From assembly GCF_001638985.1 (NCBI RefSeq), contig NW_017265163.1, positions 372,001-436,000 on the forward strand: a stretch of DNA of 64,000 nt, read 5' to 3'. Shown here piece by piece: positions 22,705-36,104 of the stretch. Numbering within the stretch: the first letter of the stretch is position 1; each line of letters begins with the position of its first letter. The translations under genes were made by a program, and so were the position numbers. Source of the stretch: Phycomyces blakesleeanus NRRL 1555(-). Its lineage: Eukaryota > Mucoromycota > Mucoromycetes > Mucorales > Phycomycetaceae. The notes beneath the pieces are model-generated. The model had not been told where the DNA came from. It ran no database searches and worked only from the letters and a program-made list of their open reading frames with translations.

Positions 22705-25700
22705 TTACTTATCTAACAAGAAGTTGGTTGCCTTCTCGAGGTCCTGGTCATAACGGTCCAGCGCGTCCTTTGCTTCCTTCTCAGCGAAGCCCATCTTCAT
22801 CAGCTCTTCTTTATGGCTCAAGGGCTTCTGCACAACCGGGCTTGCTGAAAAGGCATCTTCGAATCCGTCTTTCACGGCGTTTTTTGTTCCAGTTGTATCT
22901 GTAGTGGGTTGAACACCGAAGATGGAATCCCACTCCTCTGGCTCCTTTGCCTTGAAGTCTGACGAGTCAAAGCTAAACTTGTTTTTCGACTCGTTAGACT
23001 CCCCTTTTTTATCCTTTTGTGAGTCAAAATCAGCAAAAGCATCCTCAAAGTCATCAAAGTCGTGCTCGTTTGCCTTTGCCTCAACAATCTTGGCATCTGA
23101 CAGGTCTCCAACCATAAATGCGCTATCAAAATCATCATCATAATTATCGCCACCAAAAGAAGAGCTTATACGTTTGTTGTTCGAAGGTGTAGGCGCGGTT
23201 GGTGCAGCGGTACCAAAGGCATCATCAAATGAATCACCGAAGTTGAGCGAAGCCATGTTTTCGGTTACTTTATCTTCGGTTGTTGGTGGTGGTACTTGAG
23301 CTGTCAAGTTCTTCTCCTCCTTTATCTCTCCTGCAGAAGTAGTGGGTGGCGGTGGGGGTGGACGTGACTTTTTGGTGGGTGGCCCCGGAATTGCTCTTGA
23401 TCCCTGACCTTCCAAATTTTGTTGGGATTTTGCTTGAGGAGGAGGAGGAGGGGCAGTACGAGTATTCTTTGGGGCAGTAGCAGCTGGAGCTGTATTGTCA
23501 CCCGTCATTGGTGATGCACCAAATGGATCCAAGTCTTGGCCTTTGCGGACTTCTTCGTTTTCAGATTCTTCACTCTCTGAAGCTTCTTCGGCTTCACTTT
23601 GCTCTGACTCAGAAGAATATTCTTCCACATATTTTGATCCGGCTGCTGCCAAATCGCCAAATACATCGTCAAAGTCAACGGCTTCCGAAGGGGTTTCGGG
23701 TTCTCGTGGTACAGAAGAAAAGTCAAACGATCTGTTGTTTTGGTCAGGACTTGTTGCCACAGATGATGAGGGACTATCACGTTCAAAGGAAAAGAGGGAT
23801 GGTGCATCTTGAGCAGGCAGATGCATTCTAGGCTCCTCGCGGGGGGTTTCTACCGCTGCCTCTATTTTTGCCTCTGTCTCTCCCTCCTTTGATGCCACGT
23901 TTTTGGCAGCCTTTGCTCGCAATCGGTCAAGTTTATTAGTCAACTTGAGGGTTTCTTCCTGAATTGCATGCACTTGTCGTCTCAGTCCCTCACTTTCGGC
24001 ACGTCCGTCATTGAGTGAATTCTTGAGCTGTTCAATGTTTTTGTTGGCGTCATCGAGCTCTTTTTGAGCTTCATCGTGGGATTGTTTTACGCTGATCCAT
24101 CCAGGTTCTTCTTCTTTTATTATTGCCTGGAGAGAGTCCAGTGCCTCTTGCTCAGTGCCCTGAGCTTCCCTTATTTGCGTTGTGTGTTCGATAGTTTCCT
24201 TTTTCTGTCCCAATAGCTGGGTCAATGATTGCTCAGCATTAACCTTTTGTTGCTTCACGTCTTCGGTGGCTTGCTTGAGAGAGAAAATCTGGTTCTGGAG
24301 TTGATTAACCTGGTTTGTTTCTTCCGTTAATTGTTCGTCATTTCCAAAGTCACCCAGCAAATCTTGATCCTCTGTAATAATATATGTGATAAATATTTTA
24401 CGTTCTTGTTACTGTTACGGTTGTTCTTCTTGCTATATATGAATATATTTACCTTGAACAGGTTGGAATGGGTCAACAGCAGCTGGTGCTGGCGCTGACA
24501 TATTTGGTACTTCTAAAGAGGTTTGTCGCTGGGCTCCAGGGAATTGTGGCACACTAGGGCTAGGAGGTATCAAGGTCGATGGGAGGGTTGGTGGCAAAGG
24601 ATCACCCCGGAGGCGTTTGTGTATTAAATGCATCGCAATAGCGAACTCATCGCGAGTCAATTGACCGGATCTCTGCGTGTCAGCTATGTCCCATATGTGA
24701 GCCAGGTCAGCATCAGGCAGCTGCGAGTTTTTGAAGAATTCGACGGCTTCCTTTCCCTGCAATACACCTGCATGGCGAACATCCAGCTTGTCAAAGAATG
24801 CGTCAGATTGGGTTTTTTCTTGAGCAGTAACATCCCAGGGGGTAGGTTGTGTGGTGGCTGCAAAGGCCATGTTTCCGAGCGAGTCGATGGTTCTTGCTCT
24901 CTGTGGAGGGGTCATTGCTGCTGCCATTTGTCGAGCCACGGGTGTACTTGGTGCAAAGCTCTGTACAGGAGAAGACATGTATCCCTCTGTTCTTAATGAA
25001 CCTACAATTGGTGCCTGTGACCCGGCAGCCGAACTGTAAACCTGAGGAGGCAATTGAGCTGGTAAGGTAGTCAATGAACCATCCATAAGTTTTGCGACGT
25101 AGTGCATTGCAATCGCAAATTCGGTTGCGTTCAAGCTTCCTGACTTGCGTACATCTGCAAGATTCCTATTGTTGTTATTATTGTTATTATGAGAAAGAAG
25201 GAAGAAAGGAAGAATTGAAGGGGTAGGGGTAGGGAAGAGAAGGAGTGGTTTGGTTATTACCATATTTGCCCTAAAACATCAGTTGGAAGCTTGGACTTTA
25301 CAAGAATGTTGCGTGCTGTTTCTGCATCCATGGTGCCTCTAACTGTATCTTGAGCACGGAATATCGAAATGTATTTTTCCCGTTCGGCTGGCTTTATGGT
25401 GTCTACGTTGGAATTTACGGATGTCTGCTTCTGCACAACAGGGCTAGGAGGTACACTGAGCTTGATACCTTCGAATTGAGGTAAAGGAACGGCTATATAT
25501 ATATATATATGTTGTTGTTGTAACAATAAAATTATTTGGTAAATATATATATATATATATAATATTGTGATTTTTTTATTGGTATATTGGTGAACTTACG
25601 TGTTGCAAAGATGGGGTCACTAACTTCTCTGCCATGTTGTGCACATGCAATCAATTTAAGGGCAATGGAGAATGTTTCTGGTGTGAGATATCCCAAGTTG

Positions 25701-26009
25701 TCCTTGTCTGCAGCTTCCCAGATCTAATGGTATCAAAGTTAATAATGACTGAAATAATAATATAAATGACGAAAATAATAATAATAAATAGTAATAGAAG
25801 CTCTTCTTCTTTTTGTTCTTATTCTGAATCTCGTCTAATGTTCTTACTTCAGATAATATCTGATGAGGTACACCTGAGGTGGCAAAAAACCTAACGGCTT
25901 CTTGACCAGTAATAATGCCTGGGTTGCTAACGCTAATAATATTGAAGAGCTGGCCATATGCGAGTTTTTCTTTTGGCGTTAAAAGGGATTCCCAAGAAGT
26001 AGATGACAT
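22705..26009 (-). CDS. EDE1: Ede1/Eps15-like endocytic scaffold
   Basis: Five exons (26009-25848, 25723-25600, 25492-25261, 25165-24453, 24371-22705) give 965 residues. Three EH domains occupy the N-terminal 400 residues; EH1 includes GIITGQEAVRFFATSGVPHQIL then IWEAADKDNLGYLTPETF, EH2 includes ARNILVKSKLPTDVLGQIWNLADVRKSGSLNATEFAIAMH (split across exons), and EH3 includes QLPDADLAHIWDIADTQRSG. A coiled coil follows (TEETNQVNQLQNQIFSLKQ onward), then a Pro-rich and acidic region, and a C-terminal UBA domain (EELMKMGFAEKEAKDALDRY). This is the architecture of yeast Ede1, an early-arriving clathrin-mediated endocytosis scaffold that binds NPF motifs and ubiquitin. Introns fall inside EH domains. 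Confidence 0.95.
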
Positions 26010-27163
26010 TTGAGTATTTTAATGGGTAATAAAGATCGGGTTATTGGTTGAAGGTGATATTATAAGGTATATTCCTCACTCCCCCCCTCCCTCTCACTCA
26101 CTTTTCCTTCGTCCCCCCCAAAAAAGAAGAAAAGATTGTTTCTTATTGGGTATAAATTAACCTCTTACGAGCGCAAAAAAAAATCGTGAAGGAAACCCAA
26201 CCTTGCTCAGCATGGGTGATTGCTTGATAGGCATTCTTGCCACTCTAAGTGGTTTTCCAAATAAAGAAATATGACGCTGCTGAGTTACTGAGCTGGAGTA
26301 CGAGAAAGAGGCACAATGAACTTTTTCGTGACCACTACACGCATTGTTGGTGCAAAATAAGCAGCGTTTTTTTTTTAATTATTTCTCCAACTCGGTAACT
26401 TACACCCTAAATTAAAACAATGTACATACACAGAATATGGTGAATTGATAATCTGTTTCAAGAGCAACAATCAATTATATATTCATATTCATTTATATAT
26501 TAAACATTAGTATGAATAAACCGTAAATTCGGTAAATTCATTTGTGGAGTCTACAATATGTGGGTAAGTAGGAGTGGGCAATAAAATAAGCAGCGATGAT
26601 ACCTCAGTATTCTTTTAATTCAAAACCAAAGGAGAACAAGAGATATATACTTCTCAAAATGTTTTTATTATGAAAGATATATATACATATATATATATAT
26701 GAAATTATACATTATGAAATATACATAAATGTGCCACATTAAATTCAAATAACCATGAAAGCTTTAAAAACTGGAAAGGTTTCACAAATATTCACTTCAT
26801 CGCGTATCACCAAATTGGGAGTAGCAGTTCGCGTTTAAACGCGAACTTTCGCGTCTCTATATATTTCTGTCTTTAAAAAAAAAAAAAAGGCTGTCCTATT
26901 TCTTGTCTGTTTGCTGTCAGACCAGACAAGAGACCTCTTTAGTCTTTCTGTCTTTCTGTCTGTCTGTCTTTTTCTTTTTTCTTTTTTTTTACTATTTGCC
27001 CTGTACATTATTATTATTATTATTTCAAAAAGAAAAGGCAAACTTGTAAAATAATACATTCTTTTATACATACACATACACACAAAAAGAAGAAATTCAT
27101 TCTTTCTAAGCGCATCAACCCTATATTTTAATTACAGTCGTAATTGATTGTACCATTATTATC
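26010..27163. promoter_or_regulatory. Divergent promoter region, Ede1 / Mrc1
   Basis: The 1.15 kb between the divergent starts contain no coding frame of note. A perfect 20-bp palindrome with two CGCG cores lies at 26827-26846, with further CGCG at 26801-26804 and 26850-26853. A tract of Ts and (TCTG/TCTT) repeats at 26940-26990 precedes the Mrc1 leader. Confidence 0.6.
26827..26846. promoter_or_regulatory. Perfect CGCG palindrome, MBF/E2F-like site cluster
   Basis: GTTCGCGTTTAAACGCGAAC is its own reverse complement. Each arm carries the TTCGCG/CGCGAA core close to the MCB/E2F consensus (ACGCG; TTTSGCGC), and a third copy CTTTCGCGTC follows at once. It lies 318 bp upstream of the Mrc1/claspin start codon, a gene of G1/S class in yeasts. 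Function is inferred. Confidence 0.5.
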
Positions 27164-30100
27164 ATGTCGGCCATGGATACCTCGGACGATGAGCAGTTCT
27201 TCATCAGCAGCCCTATTCCCACCACTGCAGCCACACCTAATGTAGCAACACCAAAGACCCCATCTAAACCTTACGATCTATCTGATTCCGAAGACGATGA
27301 CAATCTTGACACAAACAGCAGACTCGATAGCTTGAATATCTCTAGCACTTTAAAAAACATGCTCCGTTACTCAAACTTTAATGCCGTTGACGATGATGAC
27401 GATGACGATGAAGACGACAATATCAAAAAATATGATAACTCGTTGTTTGCCACACCTTCTATTTTGAAAACTCCAGGTGCTCTTGAAAGCCTGATTCCCA
27501 AAAAAGATGCAGCTCAACCAAATCGACGATTGACTAAAAAGACTTTTGGAACAAAATCACTCCTTGCAGATAAATCTTTTGATAAATCTTTAAATAATGA
27601 TGATAATGAGAATGAAAATGAGAATGATAATAAAAGCGATAATAATGATAACCAAAGACCGCAAAAAATAAAAAAGACCAGAAAGAAAAAATCCGTTTTA
27701 CCAAAAAAAAAGTCTGGAAATGCTGAATTCAAAGCTATTCTCGCAAAAGTTATGCAAAATAATGCGTCGAGTTCAGGAACAGAATCTGAAGGAGAAAAGG
27801 AGGCAAAGGCTCTACTTGAGAAAAAGGCCGTTCCGAACCTTAAAAAGAAAGCCAGGACACTGAAACCTAAAAAGAAAACTCCAGAGCAAGCTGAAAAAGA
27901 ACAATCTCAAAAGTTGAAGAAGGCGGTTGAAAAGAGACTCGCCAAAGGAAAAATGAAAGCAGTACAAGACAATCAAGATAACTCACACGCAAACGCGGTT
28001 GAAGATGAAGATGAAGATGGATCATTGTTTATCTCTACAGAACCTGGACAAGTCGAACCTCTGGATTCTATTATGAAACTTTTGAAAAAGAAGCCAAACA
28101 AGGCAAACAATGAACAGCTAGAACCCGACCTCCCACATACCGCAGGAGCATCAAATTTTCTGTTTCTCGATAGCGATGATGATGAAAGTGAAAATGAAAA
28201 TGAAAATAAAAGACGATCGGGCCAAAAGAAAAAGAGTCTTTCCAAGAAAGCAATTCTGGAAATGCGTCGTGAGGCTGAACGATCCCACAGATCTATTGAA
28301 GTTAAACTTCAACCAAAATTCAAAAAGAAGACATTTTCCAGTTTCTTTGACTTGATTGATAATCAATCAAAAAATCAATCTCGGTTGGATGAAAGGTAAA
28401 CACTTTATATAATACAATATGTGATACTAACTTGCTCTTTAAAATATAGTATCGGACAAGATAGCCTTAAAGAAAAAGAATCAAATCTTACCCCCAATTC
28501 CACCAAATTACCAAACCACCGAGAACCTCAAAATACTTACAGTGACAGTGACAGCGATCTTGAAATCATCGGTGGACCCAAATCAACACCCAACCACCTG
28601 CTTCTTTCACCTCAAAGGAACCCTGTTTCAACCATGGCTTGGTCGCCTGTCCACAACTCTCGTACAACCCACCGAGATTTAAATAAACAGCTCCAAGAAC
28701 GTATCGCGAGAGAGATGCTGGAACGTCGAAAGCAAATGGAAGAAAAGGCTCGTGCACGTGGATCATACACAAGTCCAGAAGAAAGAGCAAAACAGATATT
28801 AGAGAGAGAGAGAGAAGCGGCAAGGATCAAAATGGAAGTTGATAAACACTTTATGAAAAATACCGGTGCGAATAATGAAAGAGACGAAGACGAAGATGAA
28901 AATGACGGAGATTACGAAGAAGAAGGAGAAGAAGGCGATAAGAAACTGAGAGACGGTTATGCAGTTGACGAAGATATGGATGAAATTCAATATTCAGGCG
29001 AAGAGGAAGAAGAAGAAGATGATGATGAGGAGGAGGAGGAAGGGAGAAACGGCGACGTCGAGGGCGACGACGGTGATGATGAGAATGAACTAGACGAAGA
29101 CGCTGTAGGGATAAGCAAGAATACAAGAACGACTGGCTTTGATGCTGCAAACTCTTCTGACGAAGAAGAGAGTGTATTGCCCAATAGAAATAGAAAAAGA
29201 AGACGAAACAACAAAAATATTCTTATGGACGATGATGAAGTTCAGGAACAAATTACAGCGCCAAAAAAGCCAGAGCCAAAGAATTCTATTACAAACTTTT
29301 TTAATAACCAAAAGGTAATGTTATGTATTTATATATTTTCTAATTAGTCAAATAATTAAACAATTGGCTTTCTTTTCTAGACAAAAACGGCTTTGTCTTC
29401 TGATGCTGCAGATACTGAAGGTCTGGACAAAGATTTGTCCAAGGGTGCTACTAAACCCCTTTCTCGTTTGGTTAAACGCACTATTGAACTGGATTCAAGT
29501 GATACCGAAATGAATATCGAACAAGAGAATGAAGACGATGAAGATAGTAATGAGCAGAACATAGCTATTTTCAAACCCAAAAAGATTGTGCCTAAGAGCA
29601 CATTATCCGCAAAGGGGCCAAAAGAAAAGAGCGAATACGTTGAAGAAGAAGCTCAAGAAAGTGAAGATGAGTTCTATGGTCAGGGCGGTCCAGAAGCAGA
29701 CGAGAATGATGAGAATCTGGATGAGTATGAACAAGATGGACTTTTGGTCGAGCGTAATGAAGAAACCGATCAAATGGACGAAGCAACATTGAGAGCTGTT
29801 TTCAAGTATGTGAAATTATGTGAAATATAAATCAGGACAGAGTATTGATATATTCTTAATAGCAAAGACATGGAGGAAAGAGACAAAAACATGACTCAGC
29901 GCTTGATGAATGACATTACAGGAGGTGGTCTAAGAAGAAGACTTGCTGCTAAAGAAGCTGGTTTGATGCTAGAAGATTATGACTTTTATGACGATGATGA
30001 TATGGATCTTGTGGCTATTCGTCGAGCAGCTTCTGCAAAACGACGCAAGATGCTTCAAGAAGGAGGGAATCAACTAGAAGCACTTGGTATGGATTATTAT

Positions 30101-31043
30101 GCTTTTCTTTTTCTTTCTCTCTCTCTCTTTATATACATATATATATATATATAATTTGGTTAAAAGGAATTTCTTTTTATTAATGAACTGGTTTTTTTTT
30201 CTTTAAAACTTGTGTTTTGTAGCCAAGGATCCAAAAACTGCTGCATTTGCCAAAGCAGCTATGCCGTTATTAAAGGACGAAGAGATGCTTCTGCTCAGCG
30301 ATGGAGAAGAAGAAGAGCCTGAAGAACCGAAAAAGGACAAGAAAACTAATCATTTGGGATCAGAAGATGAGGAATCAGAAGACGAGGAGACCAATGAGGA
30401 CAAGAATGTGGATGTCATTGAAGGAGAATATGATGGAAATGAACTTTTTAGAGCCAAAGTAAGATATGAAATCAATATATATATACTCTAAAATTCACTA
30501 ATTATTTATTTATTTATTATTATTAGCGTGCCAATATATTGGCCACATCAGGGTTCTCAGAAGGACTTGGTGATAACGACGATTTGTTCTTGAACAGAGG
30601 TTATGGTGGATCTAAAGATGATGTTGACGACTGGACTGTTCGTTTTTCAGCACAAGTTCAGATTGAGACGAAACGGTCTGGAGTTAATGCAATAGAAGTA
30701 ACTGACCGAACAAAGTCTTTATTCAAGAACCCGAGCAAATTAGAAAAGTTCCATGGCTTACTATCTGAAGCCAATGGTGTGATTGGTGGTTCTTCTGATA
30801 CAGGAGGGCGAAAAGGTTTTGGTGCTCCTCAACAGAAAGAGAGGGTAATTTCTTTTAATATATATTTATATCAAGATGAGAAGAAAGAGTTGATTTAACC
30901 AAAATTTATCATTGTTATCTTTATATATCTTGTAGGGCTTTGTTAACACCTTGGGGCCTACAAAAGATGAGTCTGCCAAACCGCAAGAAAAGAGAAAGAA
31001 ACGACTCTTGGGTATCTTGGGACGTGCTGGATCTTTTACATAG
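27164..31043 (+). CDS. MRC1: Mrc1/claspin replication-checkpoint mediator
   Basis: Seven exons (27164-28395, 28450-29314, 29381-29805, 29863-30086, 30223-30458, 30527-30844, 30936-31043) give 1135 residues, very rich in acidic, Lys and Ser residues. The Mrc1-like domain is plain: EDEFYGQGGPEADENDENLDEYEQDGLLV, then MTQRLMNDITGGGLRRRLAAKEAG and KDPKTAAFAKAAMPLL. The C-terminal NILATSGFSEGLGDNDDLFLNRG is also shared with the family. Mrc1/claspin travels with the replisome and relays the S-phase checkpoint from Mec1/ATR to Rad53/Cds1. SQ/TQ motifs are present but few. An N-terminal TSDDEQFFISSP and STGITNFFNNQK-like region fits a PIP-box-like SITNFF motif. Confidence 0.9.
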
Positions 31044-31797
31044 GTTTTAAATATATTAGAATGATATATTTATTTATCCAGTGTTCGTTTGTATGTATGT
31101 ATGATTTATCTTTCTTTTTTTTTTCTTTTTTTTTTTGAAAAAAAAAAAAGAATATATTATATATTATAATTAATTAATAAAAATAATGTTTATACCATAT
31201 TTCTATTACTTGATACATGCACTACTTTTGTGCAAAATAATATATACAACAGCTGGATTTATGAGTGAGGGGTTTTTTTTTTGCTTATAAAGAAACTTTT
31301 GGTTTAATATTTTACTAATCATTTTCAATATCAACAAACACCTCTGACCTAAATGCCAAGCATCTAAAGTTAATCTTCCTATATCAGTTTCTATATCTAT
31401 ATATAAAGAAGTGGTCATGTGGACCCTTTTTTTTTGGGTTTTGGATAAGAAAAAAAAAGGGAACAATATGATCTTGTGAAAAGGATGCTTTCAATTTTTT
31501 TGTTTTATCAAATCATACTTTGATTTTCTGTACACGTATCTTTTACATAAATGTACATATAAATCTACTCAATTTTCTCACACAGCTTAACCTGGATAAA
31601 GAAGTTTAAAAACCTAAAGGACAAAAATATTTATATATATATACATTATTTCCCGGTTGGATATCCAAAAACTGGACACATAATTTCCAGGTAATAATTA
31701 CTTTTTGCAAACTATAATTTTTAGCTTTATGGGCTCTTCCTGGAAAGCAAAGCAAAGCAAAGCAAAGCAAAGTAAGAATAATAATAATAATAATAAT

Positions 31798-31841
31798 CAA
31801 AAGCCAAGCTGTGATCGAACTTGGCCAGCTTCTGCAAAAGA

Positions 31842-31879
<38 letters not shown>

Positions 31880-31978
31880 GTGTGTGTGTGTGTGTGTGTG
31901 TGTAGGTTACCCGGAACAGCCGGCACTACTATCCAAGAATTCGGCACGCCGCGTCTATCAAAGTTCACTAGGTAACTA
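31798..31978 (-). pseudogene. GC-rich island with splice-framed short coding segment
   Basis: On the minus strand, a segment from about 31975 reads FDRRGVPNSWIVVPAVP, ends at a GTAACC donor (31914), and after an (AC)n/(AT)n-filled intron resumes at a TTTTGCAG acceptor (about 31840) as EAGQVRSQLGF before a stop. Phase matches across the gap. The segment is far richer in GC than its surroundings. No family was recognised; it could be a terminal exon pair of an unseen gene, or a decayed fragment. Confidence 0.25.
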
Positions 31979-32889
31979 AAGTAGATAAATAGAGAAGGAG
32001 AGAGAGAGAAAGTTGGGAATTATAAAAATAATAATATATATATAAAAAAAAGGTAAATGTATGATATAGAAAGTACCTTGGCCCTTTAATGTATCCATAT
32101 GCATATAACAGATATCAAGTGGTTTTTTACTGAACAAATTAAAGAAATCTTACTACCCTTCCTTTGGATATAATAATTAAAAAATAATTCACGAGTGTTG
32201 CCTTGTTTGCCTATAAGACTTTCTTGTTGAATATTTGCTTTAGTAAACAGACTAATAAAGCTCATAAAAAACAGTGATAGAAATAGAAATGTTGTACTTT
32301 AGGGAGTGGTAGATGTTGAATTTAGAATCTTGCAAAACAGATCGATGAGGTTACACACGTCTTTTACCTCTCTTGATTCTTTTTGGGTTTTCTTCTTCTC
32401 TTACAGTAATGCCTCCTTTTGTGTGCGTGGGATTAGTATTATAATAATAATAATAATAATGAAGAAGAAGATGGATAAATTAAATAGATAAATAAGAATG
32501 TATATATATATATATATATTTGCACAGATGGTTAATAAATGGTAAGATTGAAGCTTATACAAATCTTAATTTAATTGGCTGGGAAATAAAAATCTTATAT
32601 ATATATATATATAAATTAAATTAAATTAAGCTATTATTACTATTATTTCGATATCCCTTGGCTGTAGTAATATTACTAGCTTTATTAGTTTTTATTAGTT
32701 TTTATTAGATTTTATTAGTATTATTTGGGTATTGGGTTTAACAAAAAAAAAAAAAGAAAAGAAAAGATAGGGATATATTTTCTGTAATATTTTAATGTAC
32801 AGCGTTGTTAATCTCAGTATGTATATGTGTACTTTAAAATGTAACATTTATTATTATTATTATTAGTTTAATATATTGGTAAGCTAAGA

Positions 32890-33054
32890 ATGGTAATAAT
32901 TAAATCTATATTTTCTGCTGTTGACGGTGATAGTAATAGTAATGGTAATAGTAACGGTAGTGCTGGTTATGGTGATTATAGTTGTGATGGTGGTGGTGGT
33001 GGAGGTGGCGGCGGCGGCGGCGATTATTGTTGTTTCTGTTGCTATGGTTTTTAA
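32890..33054 (+). CDS. Possible 54-aa Asn/Gly/Cys-rich small protein
   Basis: An ATG-to-TAA frame opens MVIIKSIFSAVDGD, continues with Ser-Asn-Gly units, an eleven-glycine run, and closes with YCCFCCYGF. The glycine and serine-asparagine parts follow GGT/GGC and AGTAAT microsatellites, so much of the frame may be chance translation of repeats. The Cys-rich end is not explained by the repeats. No homologue is known to me. Confidence 0.2.
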   Translation: MVIIKSIFSAVDGDSNSNGNSNGSAGYGDYSCDGGGGGGGGGGGDYCCFCCYGF

Positions 33055-36000
33055 TGATGATGGTAATTTAATTTAATTTAAAAATTTATATATAAATACA
33101 TACATACATATTAAAATCGAATATTTTTTTTTCTTTTAATCAATTTGTCATTGGAAATAAATCAAGAATGATCATTAATACAGTTCTTCTATTTCTACAA
33201 ATATATATATATATGTATGTATGTGATTTTTATTATTATTGAATTCAACCGCGTGTTTAAAAGTAATAATAATCGGCAATGATGTATATGTATATATATA
33301 TATATATATATATTGATAAGATTTTTGTTGTATGACATTGCCAATTTTGTCACCGGCCCGAAAGTAGAATAGAATATAATAGAATATGGGTAAAATTGAA
33401 GTGAATTGAATTGAATTATACGTTTCAATTATTATTTATATTATACTCATTGCGTGATTGTATACTTGTTAATTTATTTTTTATAATACATTTACAGAGA
33501 AATTCATACATATGCACATTTAAACATTTATACATTGAAAATTGAATACTTTTTATTTGGAATATTTATATATAAAAAGAGAAAGGAAGGAAGGAAGGAA
33601 GATTTGATTGAGTAAGTTGGTGCAGAAAATGAACAAATAAAGACTTAACCCTACTGAGATGTGAGACGCGAGATGTGTTGCCTTTGTGCGCCATTACGAC
33701 CGAGTTAAAATACACACACACACACATATATATATACAAAAGTAACAGATCATTTTTGTACTCAGTTCAATATTAGGCTTGGTAGTGAATAAATAAAAAT
33801 AAAGGGGAAAAGAGAGAGACGAAAAGAAAGGTTTATTTTAGCCTTCCATTATAATATAAAATAAAATAAAAAATCACGCCTGTTTTTTTTTATATGCACC
33901 CACACAATGCTTGTAAAGCTCCAAATATCGGATTTTAAATATCCAAAAGAATAATAGTTAAGCAGCAAGTGTGTGTATATATATATAATAAATCAAATCA
34001 TAAATTATAATAATCTGATTTCAATTATTCGGCAATTAGAATTCCAATAAAGCGGCATTTAGTACTTTAAAGTCAGCATAATTTATTTACTTGTCAAAAT
34101 AACTAAAGAAATAAGTTTCTATTGAATATTTATATATTTCTCAAGTACATTATCACTAAAGAAAAGGCATGTAATTGTAGGTGAGCATTATATAAAGAAT
34201 TGATCAGAATCGCTAGGTGTTATTGTATTATTATTTTGAAAGCTTAATCTGACACATTGATCAACCAATTTGTCGATTTTAATAATGAAAAAATCGATAG
34301 TTTAAAAGTTTATCTGTAATGGGCTGCGTGAAATATATATATATTATATATATTATATATATTAGTACGCATTGTTTGTTTAATTGCTAATAGTAAATAG
34401 TCTTTATATAAAAGAAGAGCATCAATTTCTGTATATAATAATTTTTTCTATAATTTTTTTTTTGCTCCTCCTGAAGTTTTAGGCTTTTAGCGCAATTGCA
34501 TTATATTAGCTTTTATAAGGTATTTTATCAGCTAACTTTTTTGCTTTATTTTTTCTTCTATCTCTTTCTCTTATAATTAAAATAATTCCACTCACAAAAT
34601 TCCCCTCTTAATCATTTTTTTTTGTAAGATTTAAGCTCATTTGAAACAAATTGTGAACAACTCCTTGCAATAATCTTATTAGATGATTAGATGCTCATAA
34701 TTATTAAATGTTCTCTATATTTTGATCAATAAGATTATCTTAAATCCCATTACTTGTAATTATGACTTGAGTTGACCTCTCAGTATAGACATGTACAAAC
34801 ATTGAATAGAGTTTTTTTTTTTTTTTTTTGGTTATTTTGACATGTAGTGAGATCTATTGAGTTTGAAATATGAAATGCCGCAGTATTTGAATTACAAAAA
34901 CCGCACTAATGGATTTTGTTGGATATTTAGATTCAGCTATTTAGAAACAAAATAAGCATAATACAAATATATAAATATAATGGTAATAGTAGAATTGTGG
35001 GGCACGTGGATTAATGAAAATGAGGGACCAAAAAGGGCACTTTACAAGACAAAAATCCAAGATTGGATAAAATAAACATGACACTCGATGGTGCCTTTTT
35101 TTTTTTGGTTTTTAAGGTACAAATAAGTACGGATTAAAATACATAAAGAATAAAATAGTAGCACTCTTTTTCTTTCTTTTTTAAAAAAAAAGAAGTCTAC
35201 CTTTGGAATTTAGGCGATAATACACGTGTAGTGTCTAGTTGACCTTTTAACAAGTCAAAAATAAATTGATATGTAGTAATATTAAGAAGGCTATTCTTCC
35301 CTCTATATATATAAATAAATATATTCTTTCACTTGCTTTATTTATTTATCTATTTATTTGTGTGTATGTGAATGCATTCATTTATATAATATATAATAAG
35401 ATTTATCAATTTATCTATCTATCCATTTAACTACCTAGCTAACTATATATGTATATGTATATCGGTCTCTGTCAATTGTTGCTTGTCTAATCTACAAAAT
35501 TGTGCACACACTCACAGAGAGAGAAAAAGACAAAGAAATAAAATAAAATAAAATAAACCCTGTTGTATTGAATAGGCGATCAAATAGATATATTTTACAT
35601 TCATAATTTTGTACAACACCAAAAAAAAATACCAAAAAAGACAGAGAGAGAGAGAGGGCTTTATCATTCTTCTTTCTTTTCTCTCTCTCTCTCTTACTCT
35701 CTGTCTTTTTTTTTCTTTCTTTCTTTCTTTCTTCTATTAATTTTTATTTAATATTTTTAATTATTTTGTATTTCTTCTTCTCTTTCTCTCACCTAAAAAA
35801 AAAAAAAACATACGTACAAAAGACAGAAGACGTTGAATGAACTGATTTTTTACTCCTTTTTCAAACCAAACAATATATTTATTTATCTGTTCATTTTACC
35901 TACCTGTTAGTTATTTGAACTCAAGAAAAGCCTCTCTCTCTCTATATATATAAATTCTATCTTAAACAAACACAGACACACAGAGAAAGAGAGATACATA

Positions 36001-36104
36001 TACATAATATACATTCACGCCTCTTTGCACACATAATCTTTTAACTTTTATTTAATACCATTCTAATCTAAAAACTCCTCTTCCACTTCTACCTCTACTT
36101 CTTC

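Larger units (their letters stand above)
31044..36104. other. Long AT-rich gene-poor region with microsatellites
   Basis: Five kilobases hold no confidently recognised gene. The sequence is dominated by poly-A/T, (AT)n, (AAT)n and TTTA tracts, with an (AAAGC)n run at 31744-31771 and an adjoining (AT)n-(GT)n block at 31845-31904. GC-rich islands stand out at 31801-31980 and 32930-33040; both are listed separately. The last 800 bp are pyrimidine-rich and probably include the promoter and leader of the downstream Ser-rich protein gene. Confidence 0.6.

Noticed and set aside
23495..23831. Overlapping plus-strand frames in the Ede1 gene
   Set aside because: Antisense shadows of the acidic low-complexity region.
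31905..31975. GTTACCT/GGGTAAC pairing ends, possible tRNA
   Set aside because: Seven pairs form at the ends but the interior lacks a T-loop and anticodon arm.
31935..31980. GAATTCGGCACG, similar to a cDNA cloning adapter
   Set aside because: The match stops after 12 bases and the flanks are natural genomic sequence; adapter contamination is unlikely.
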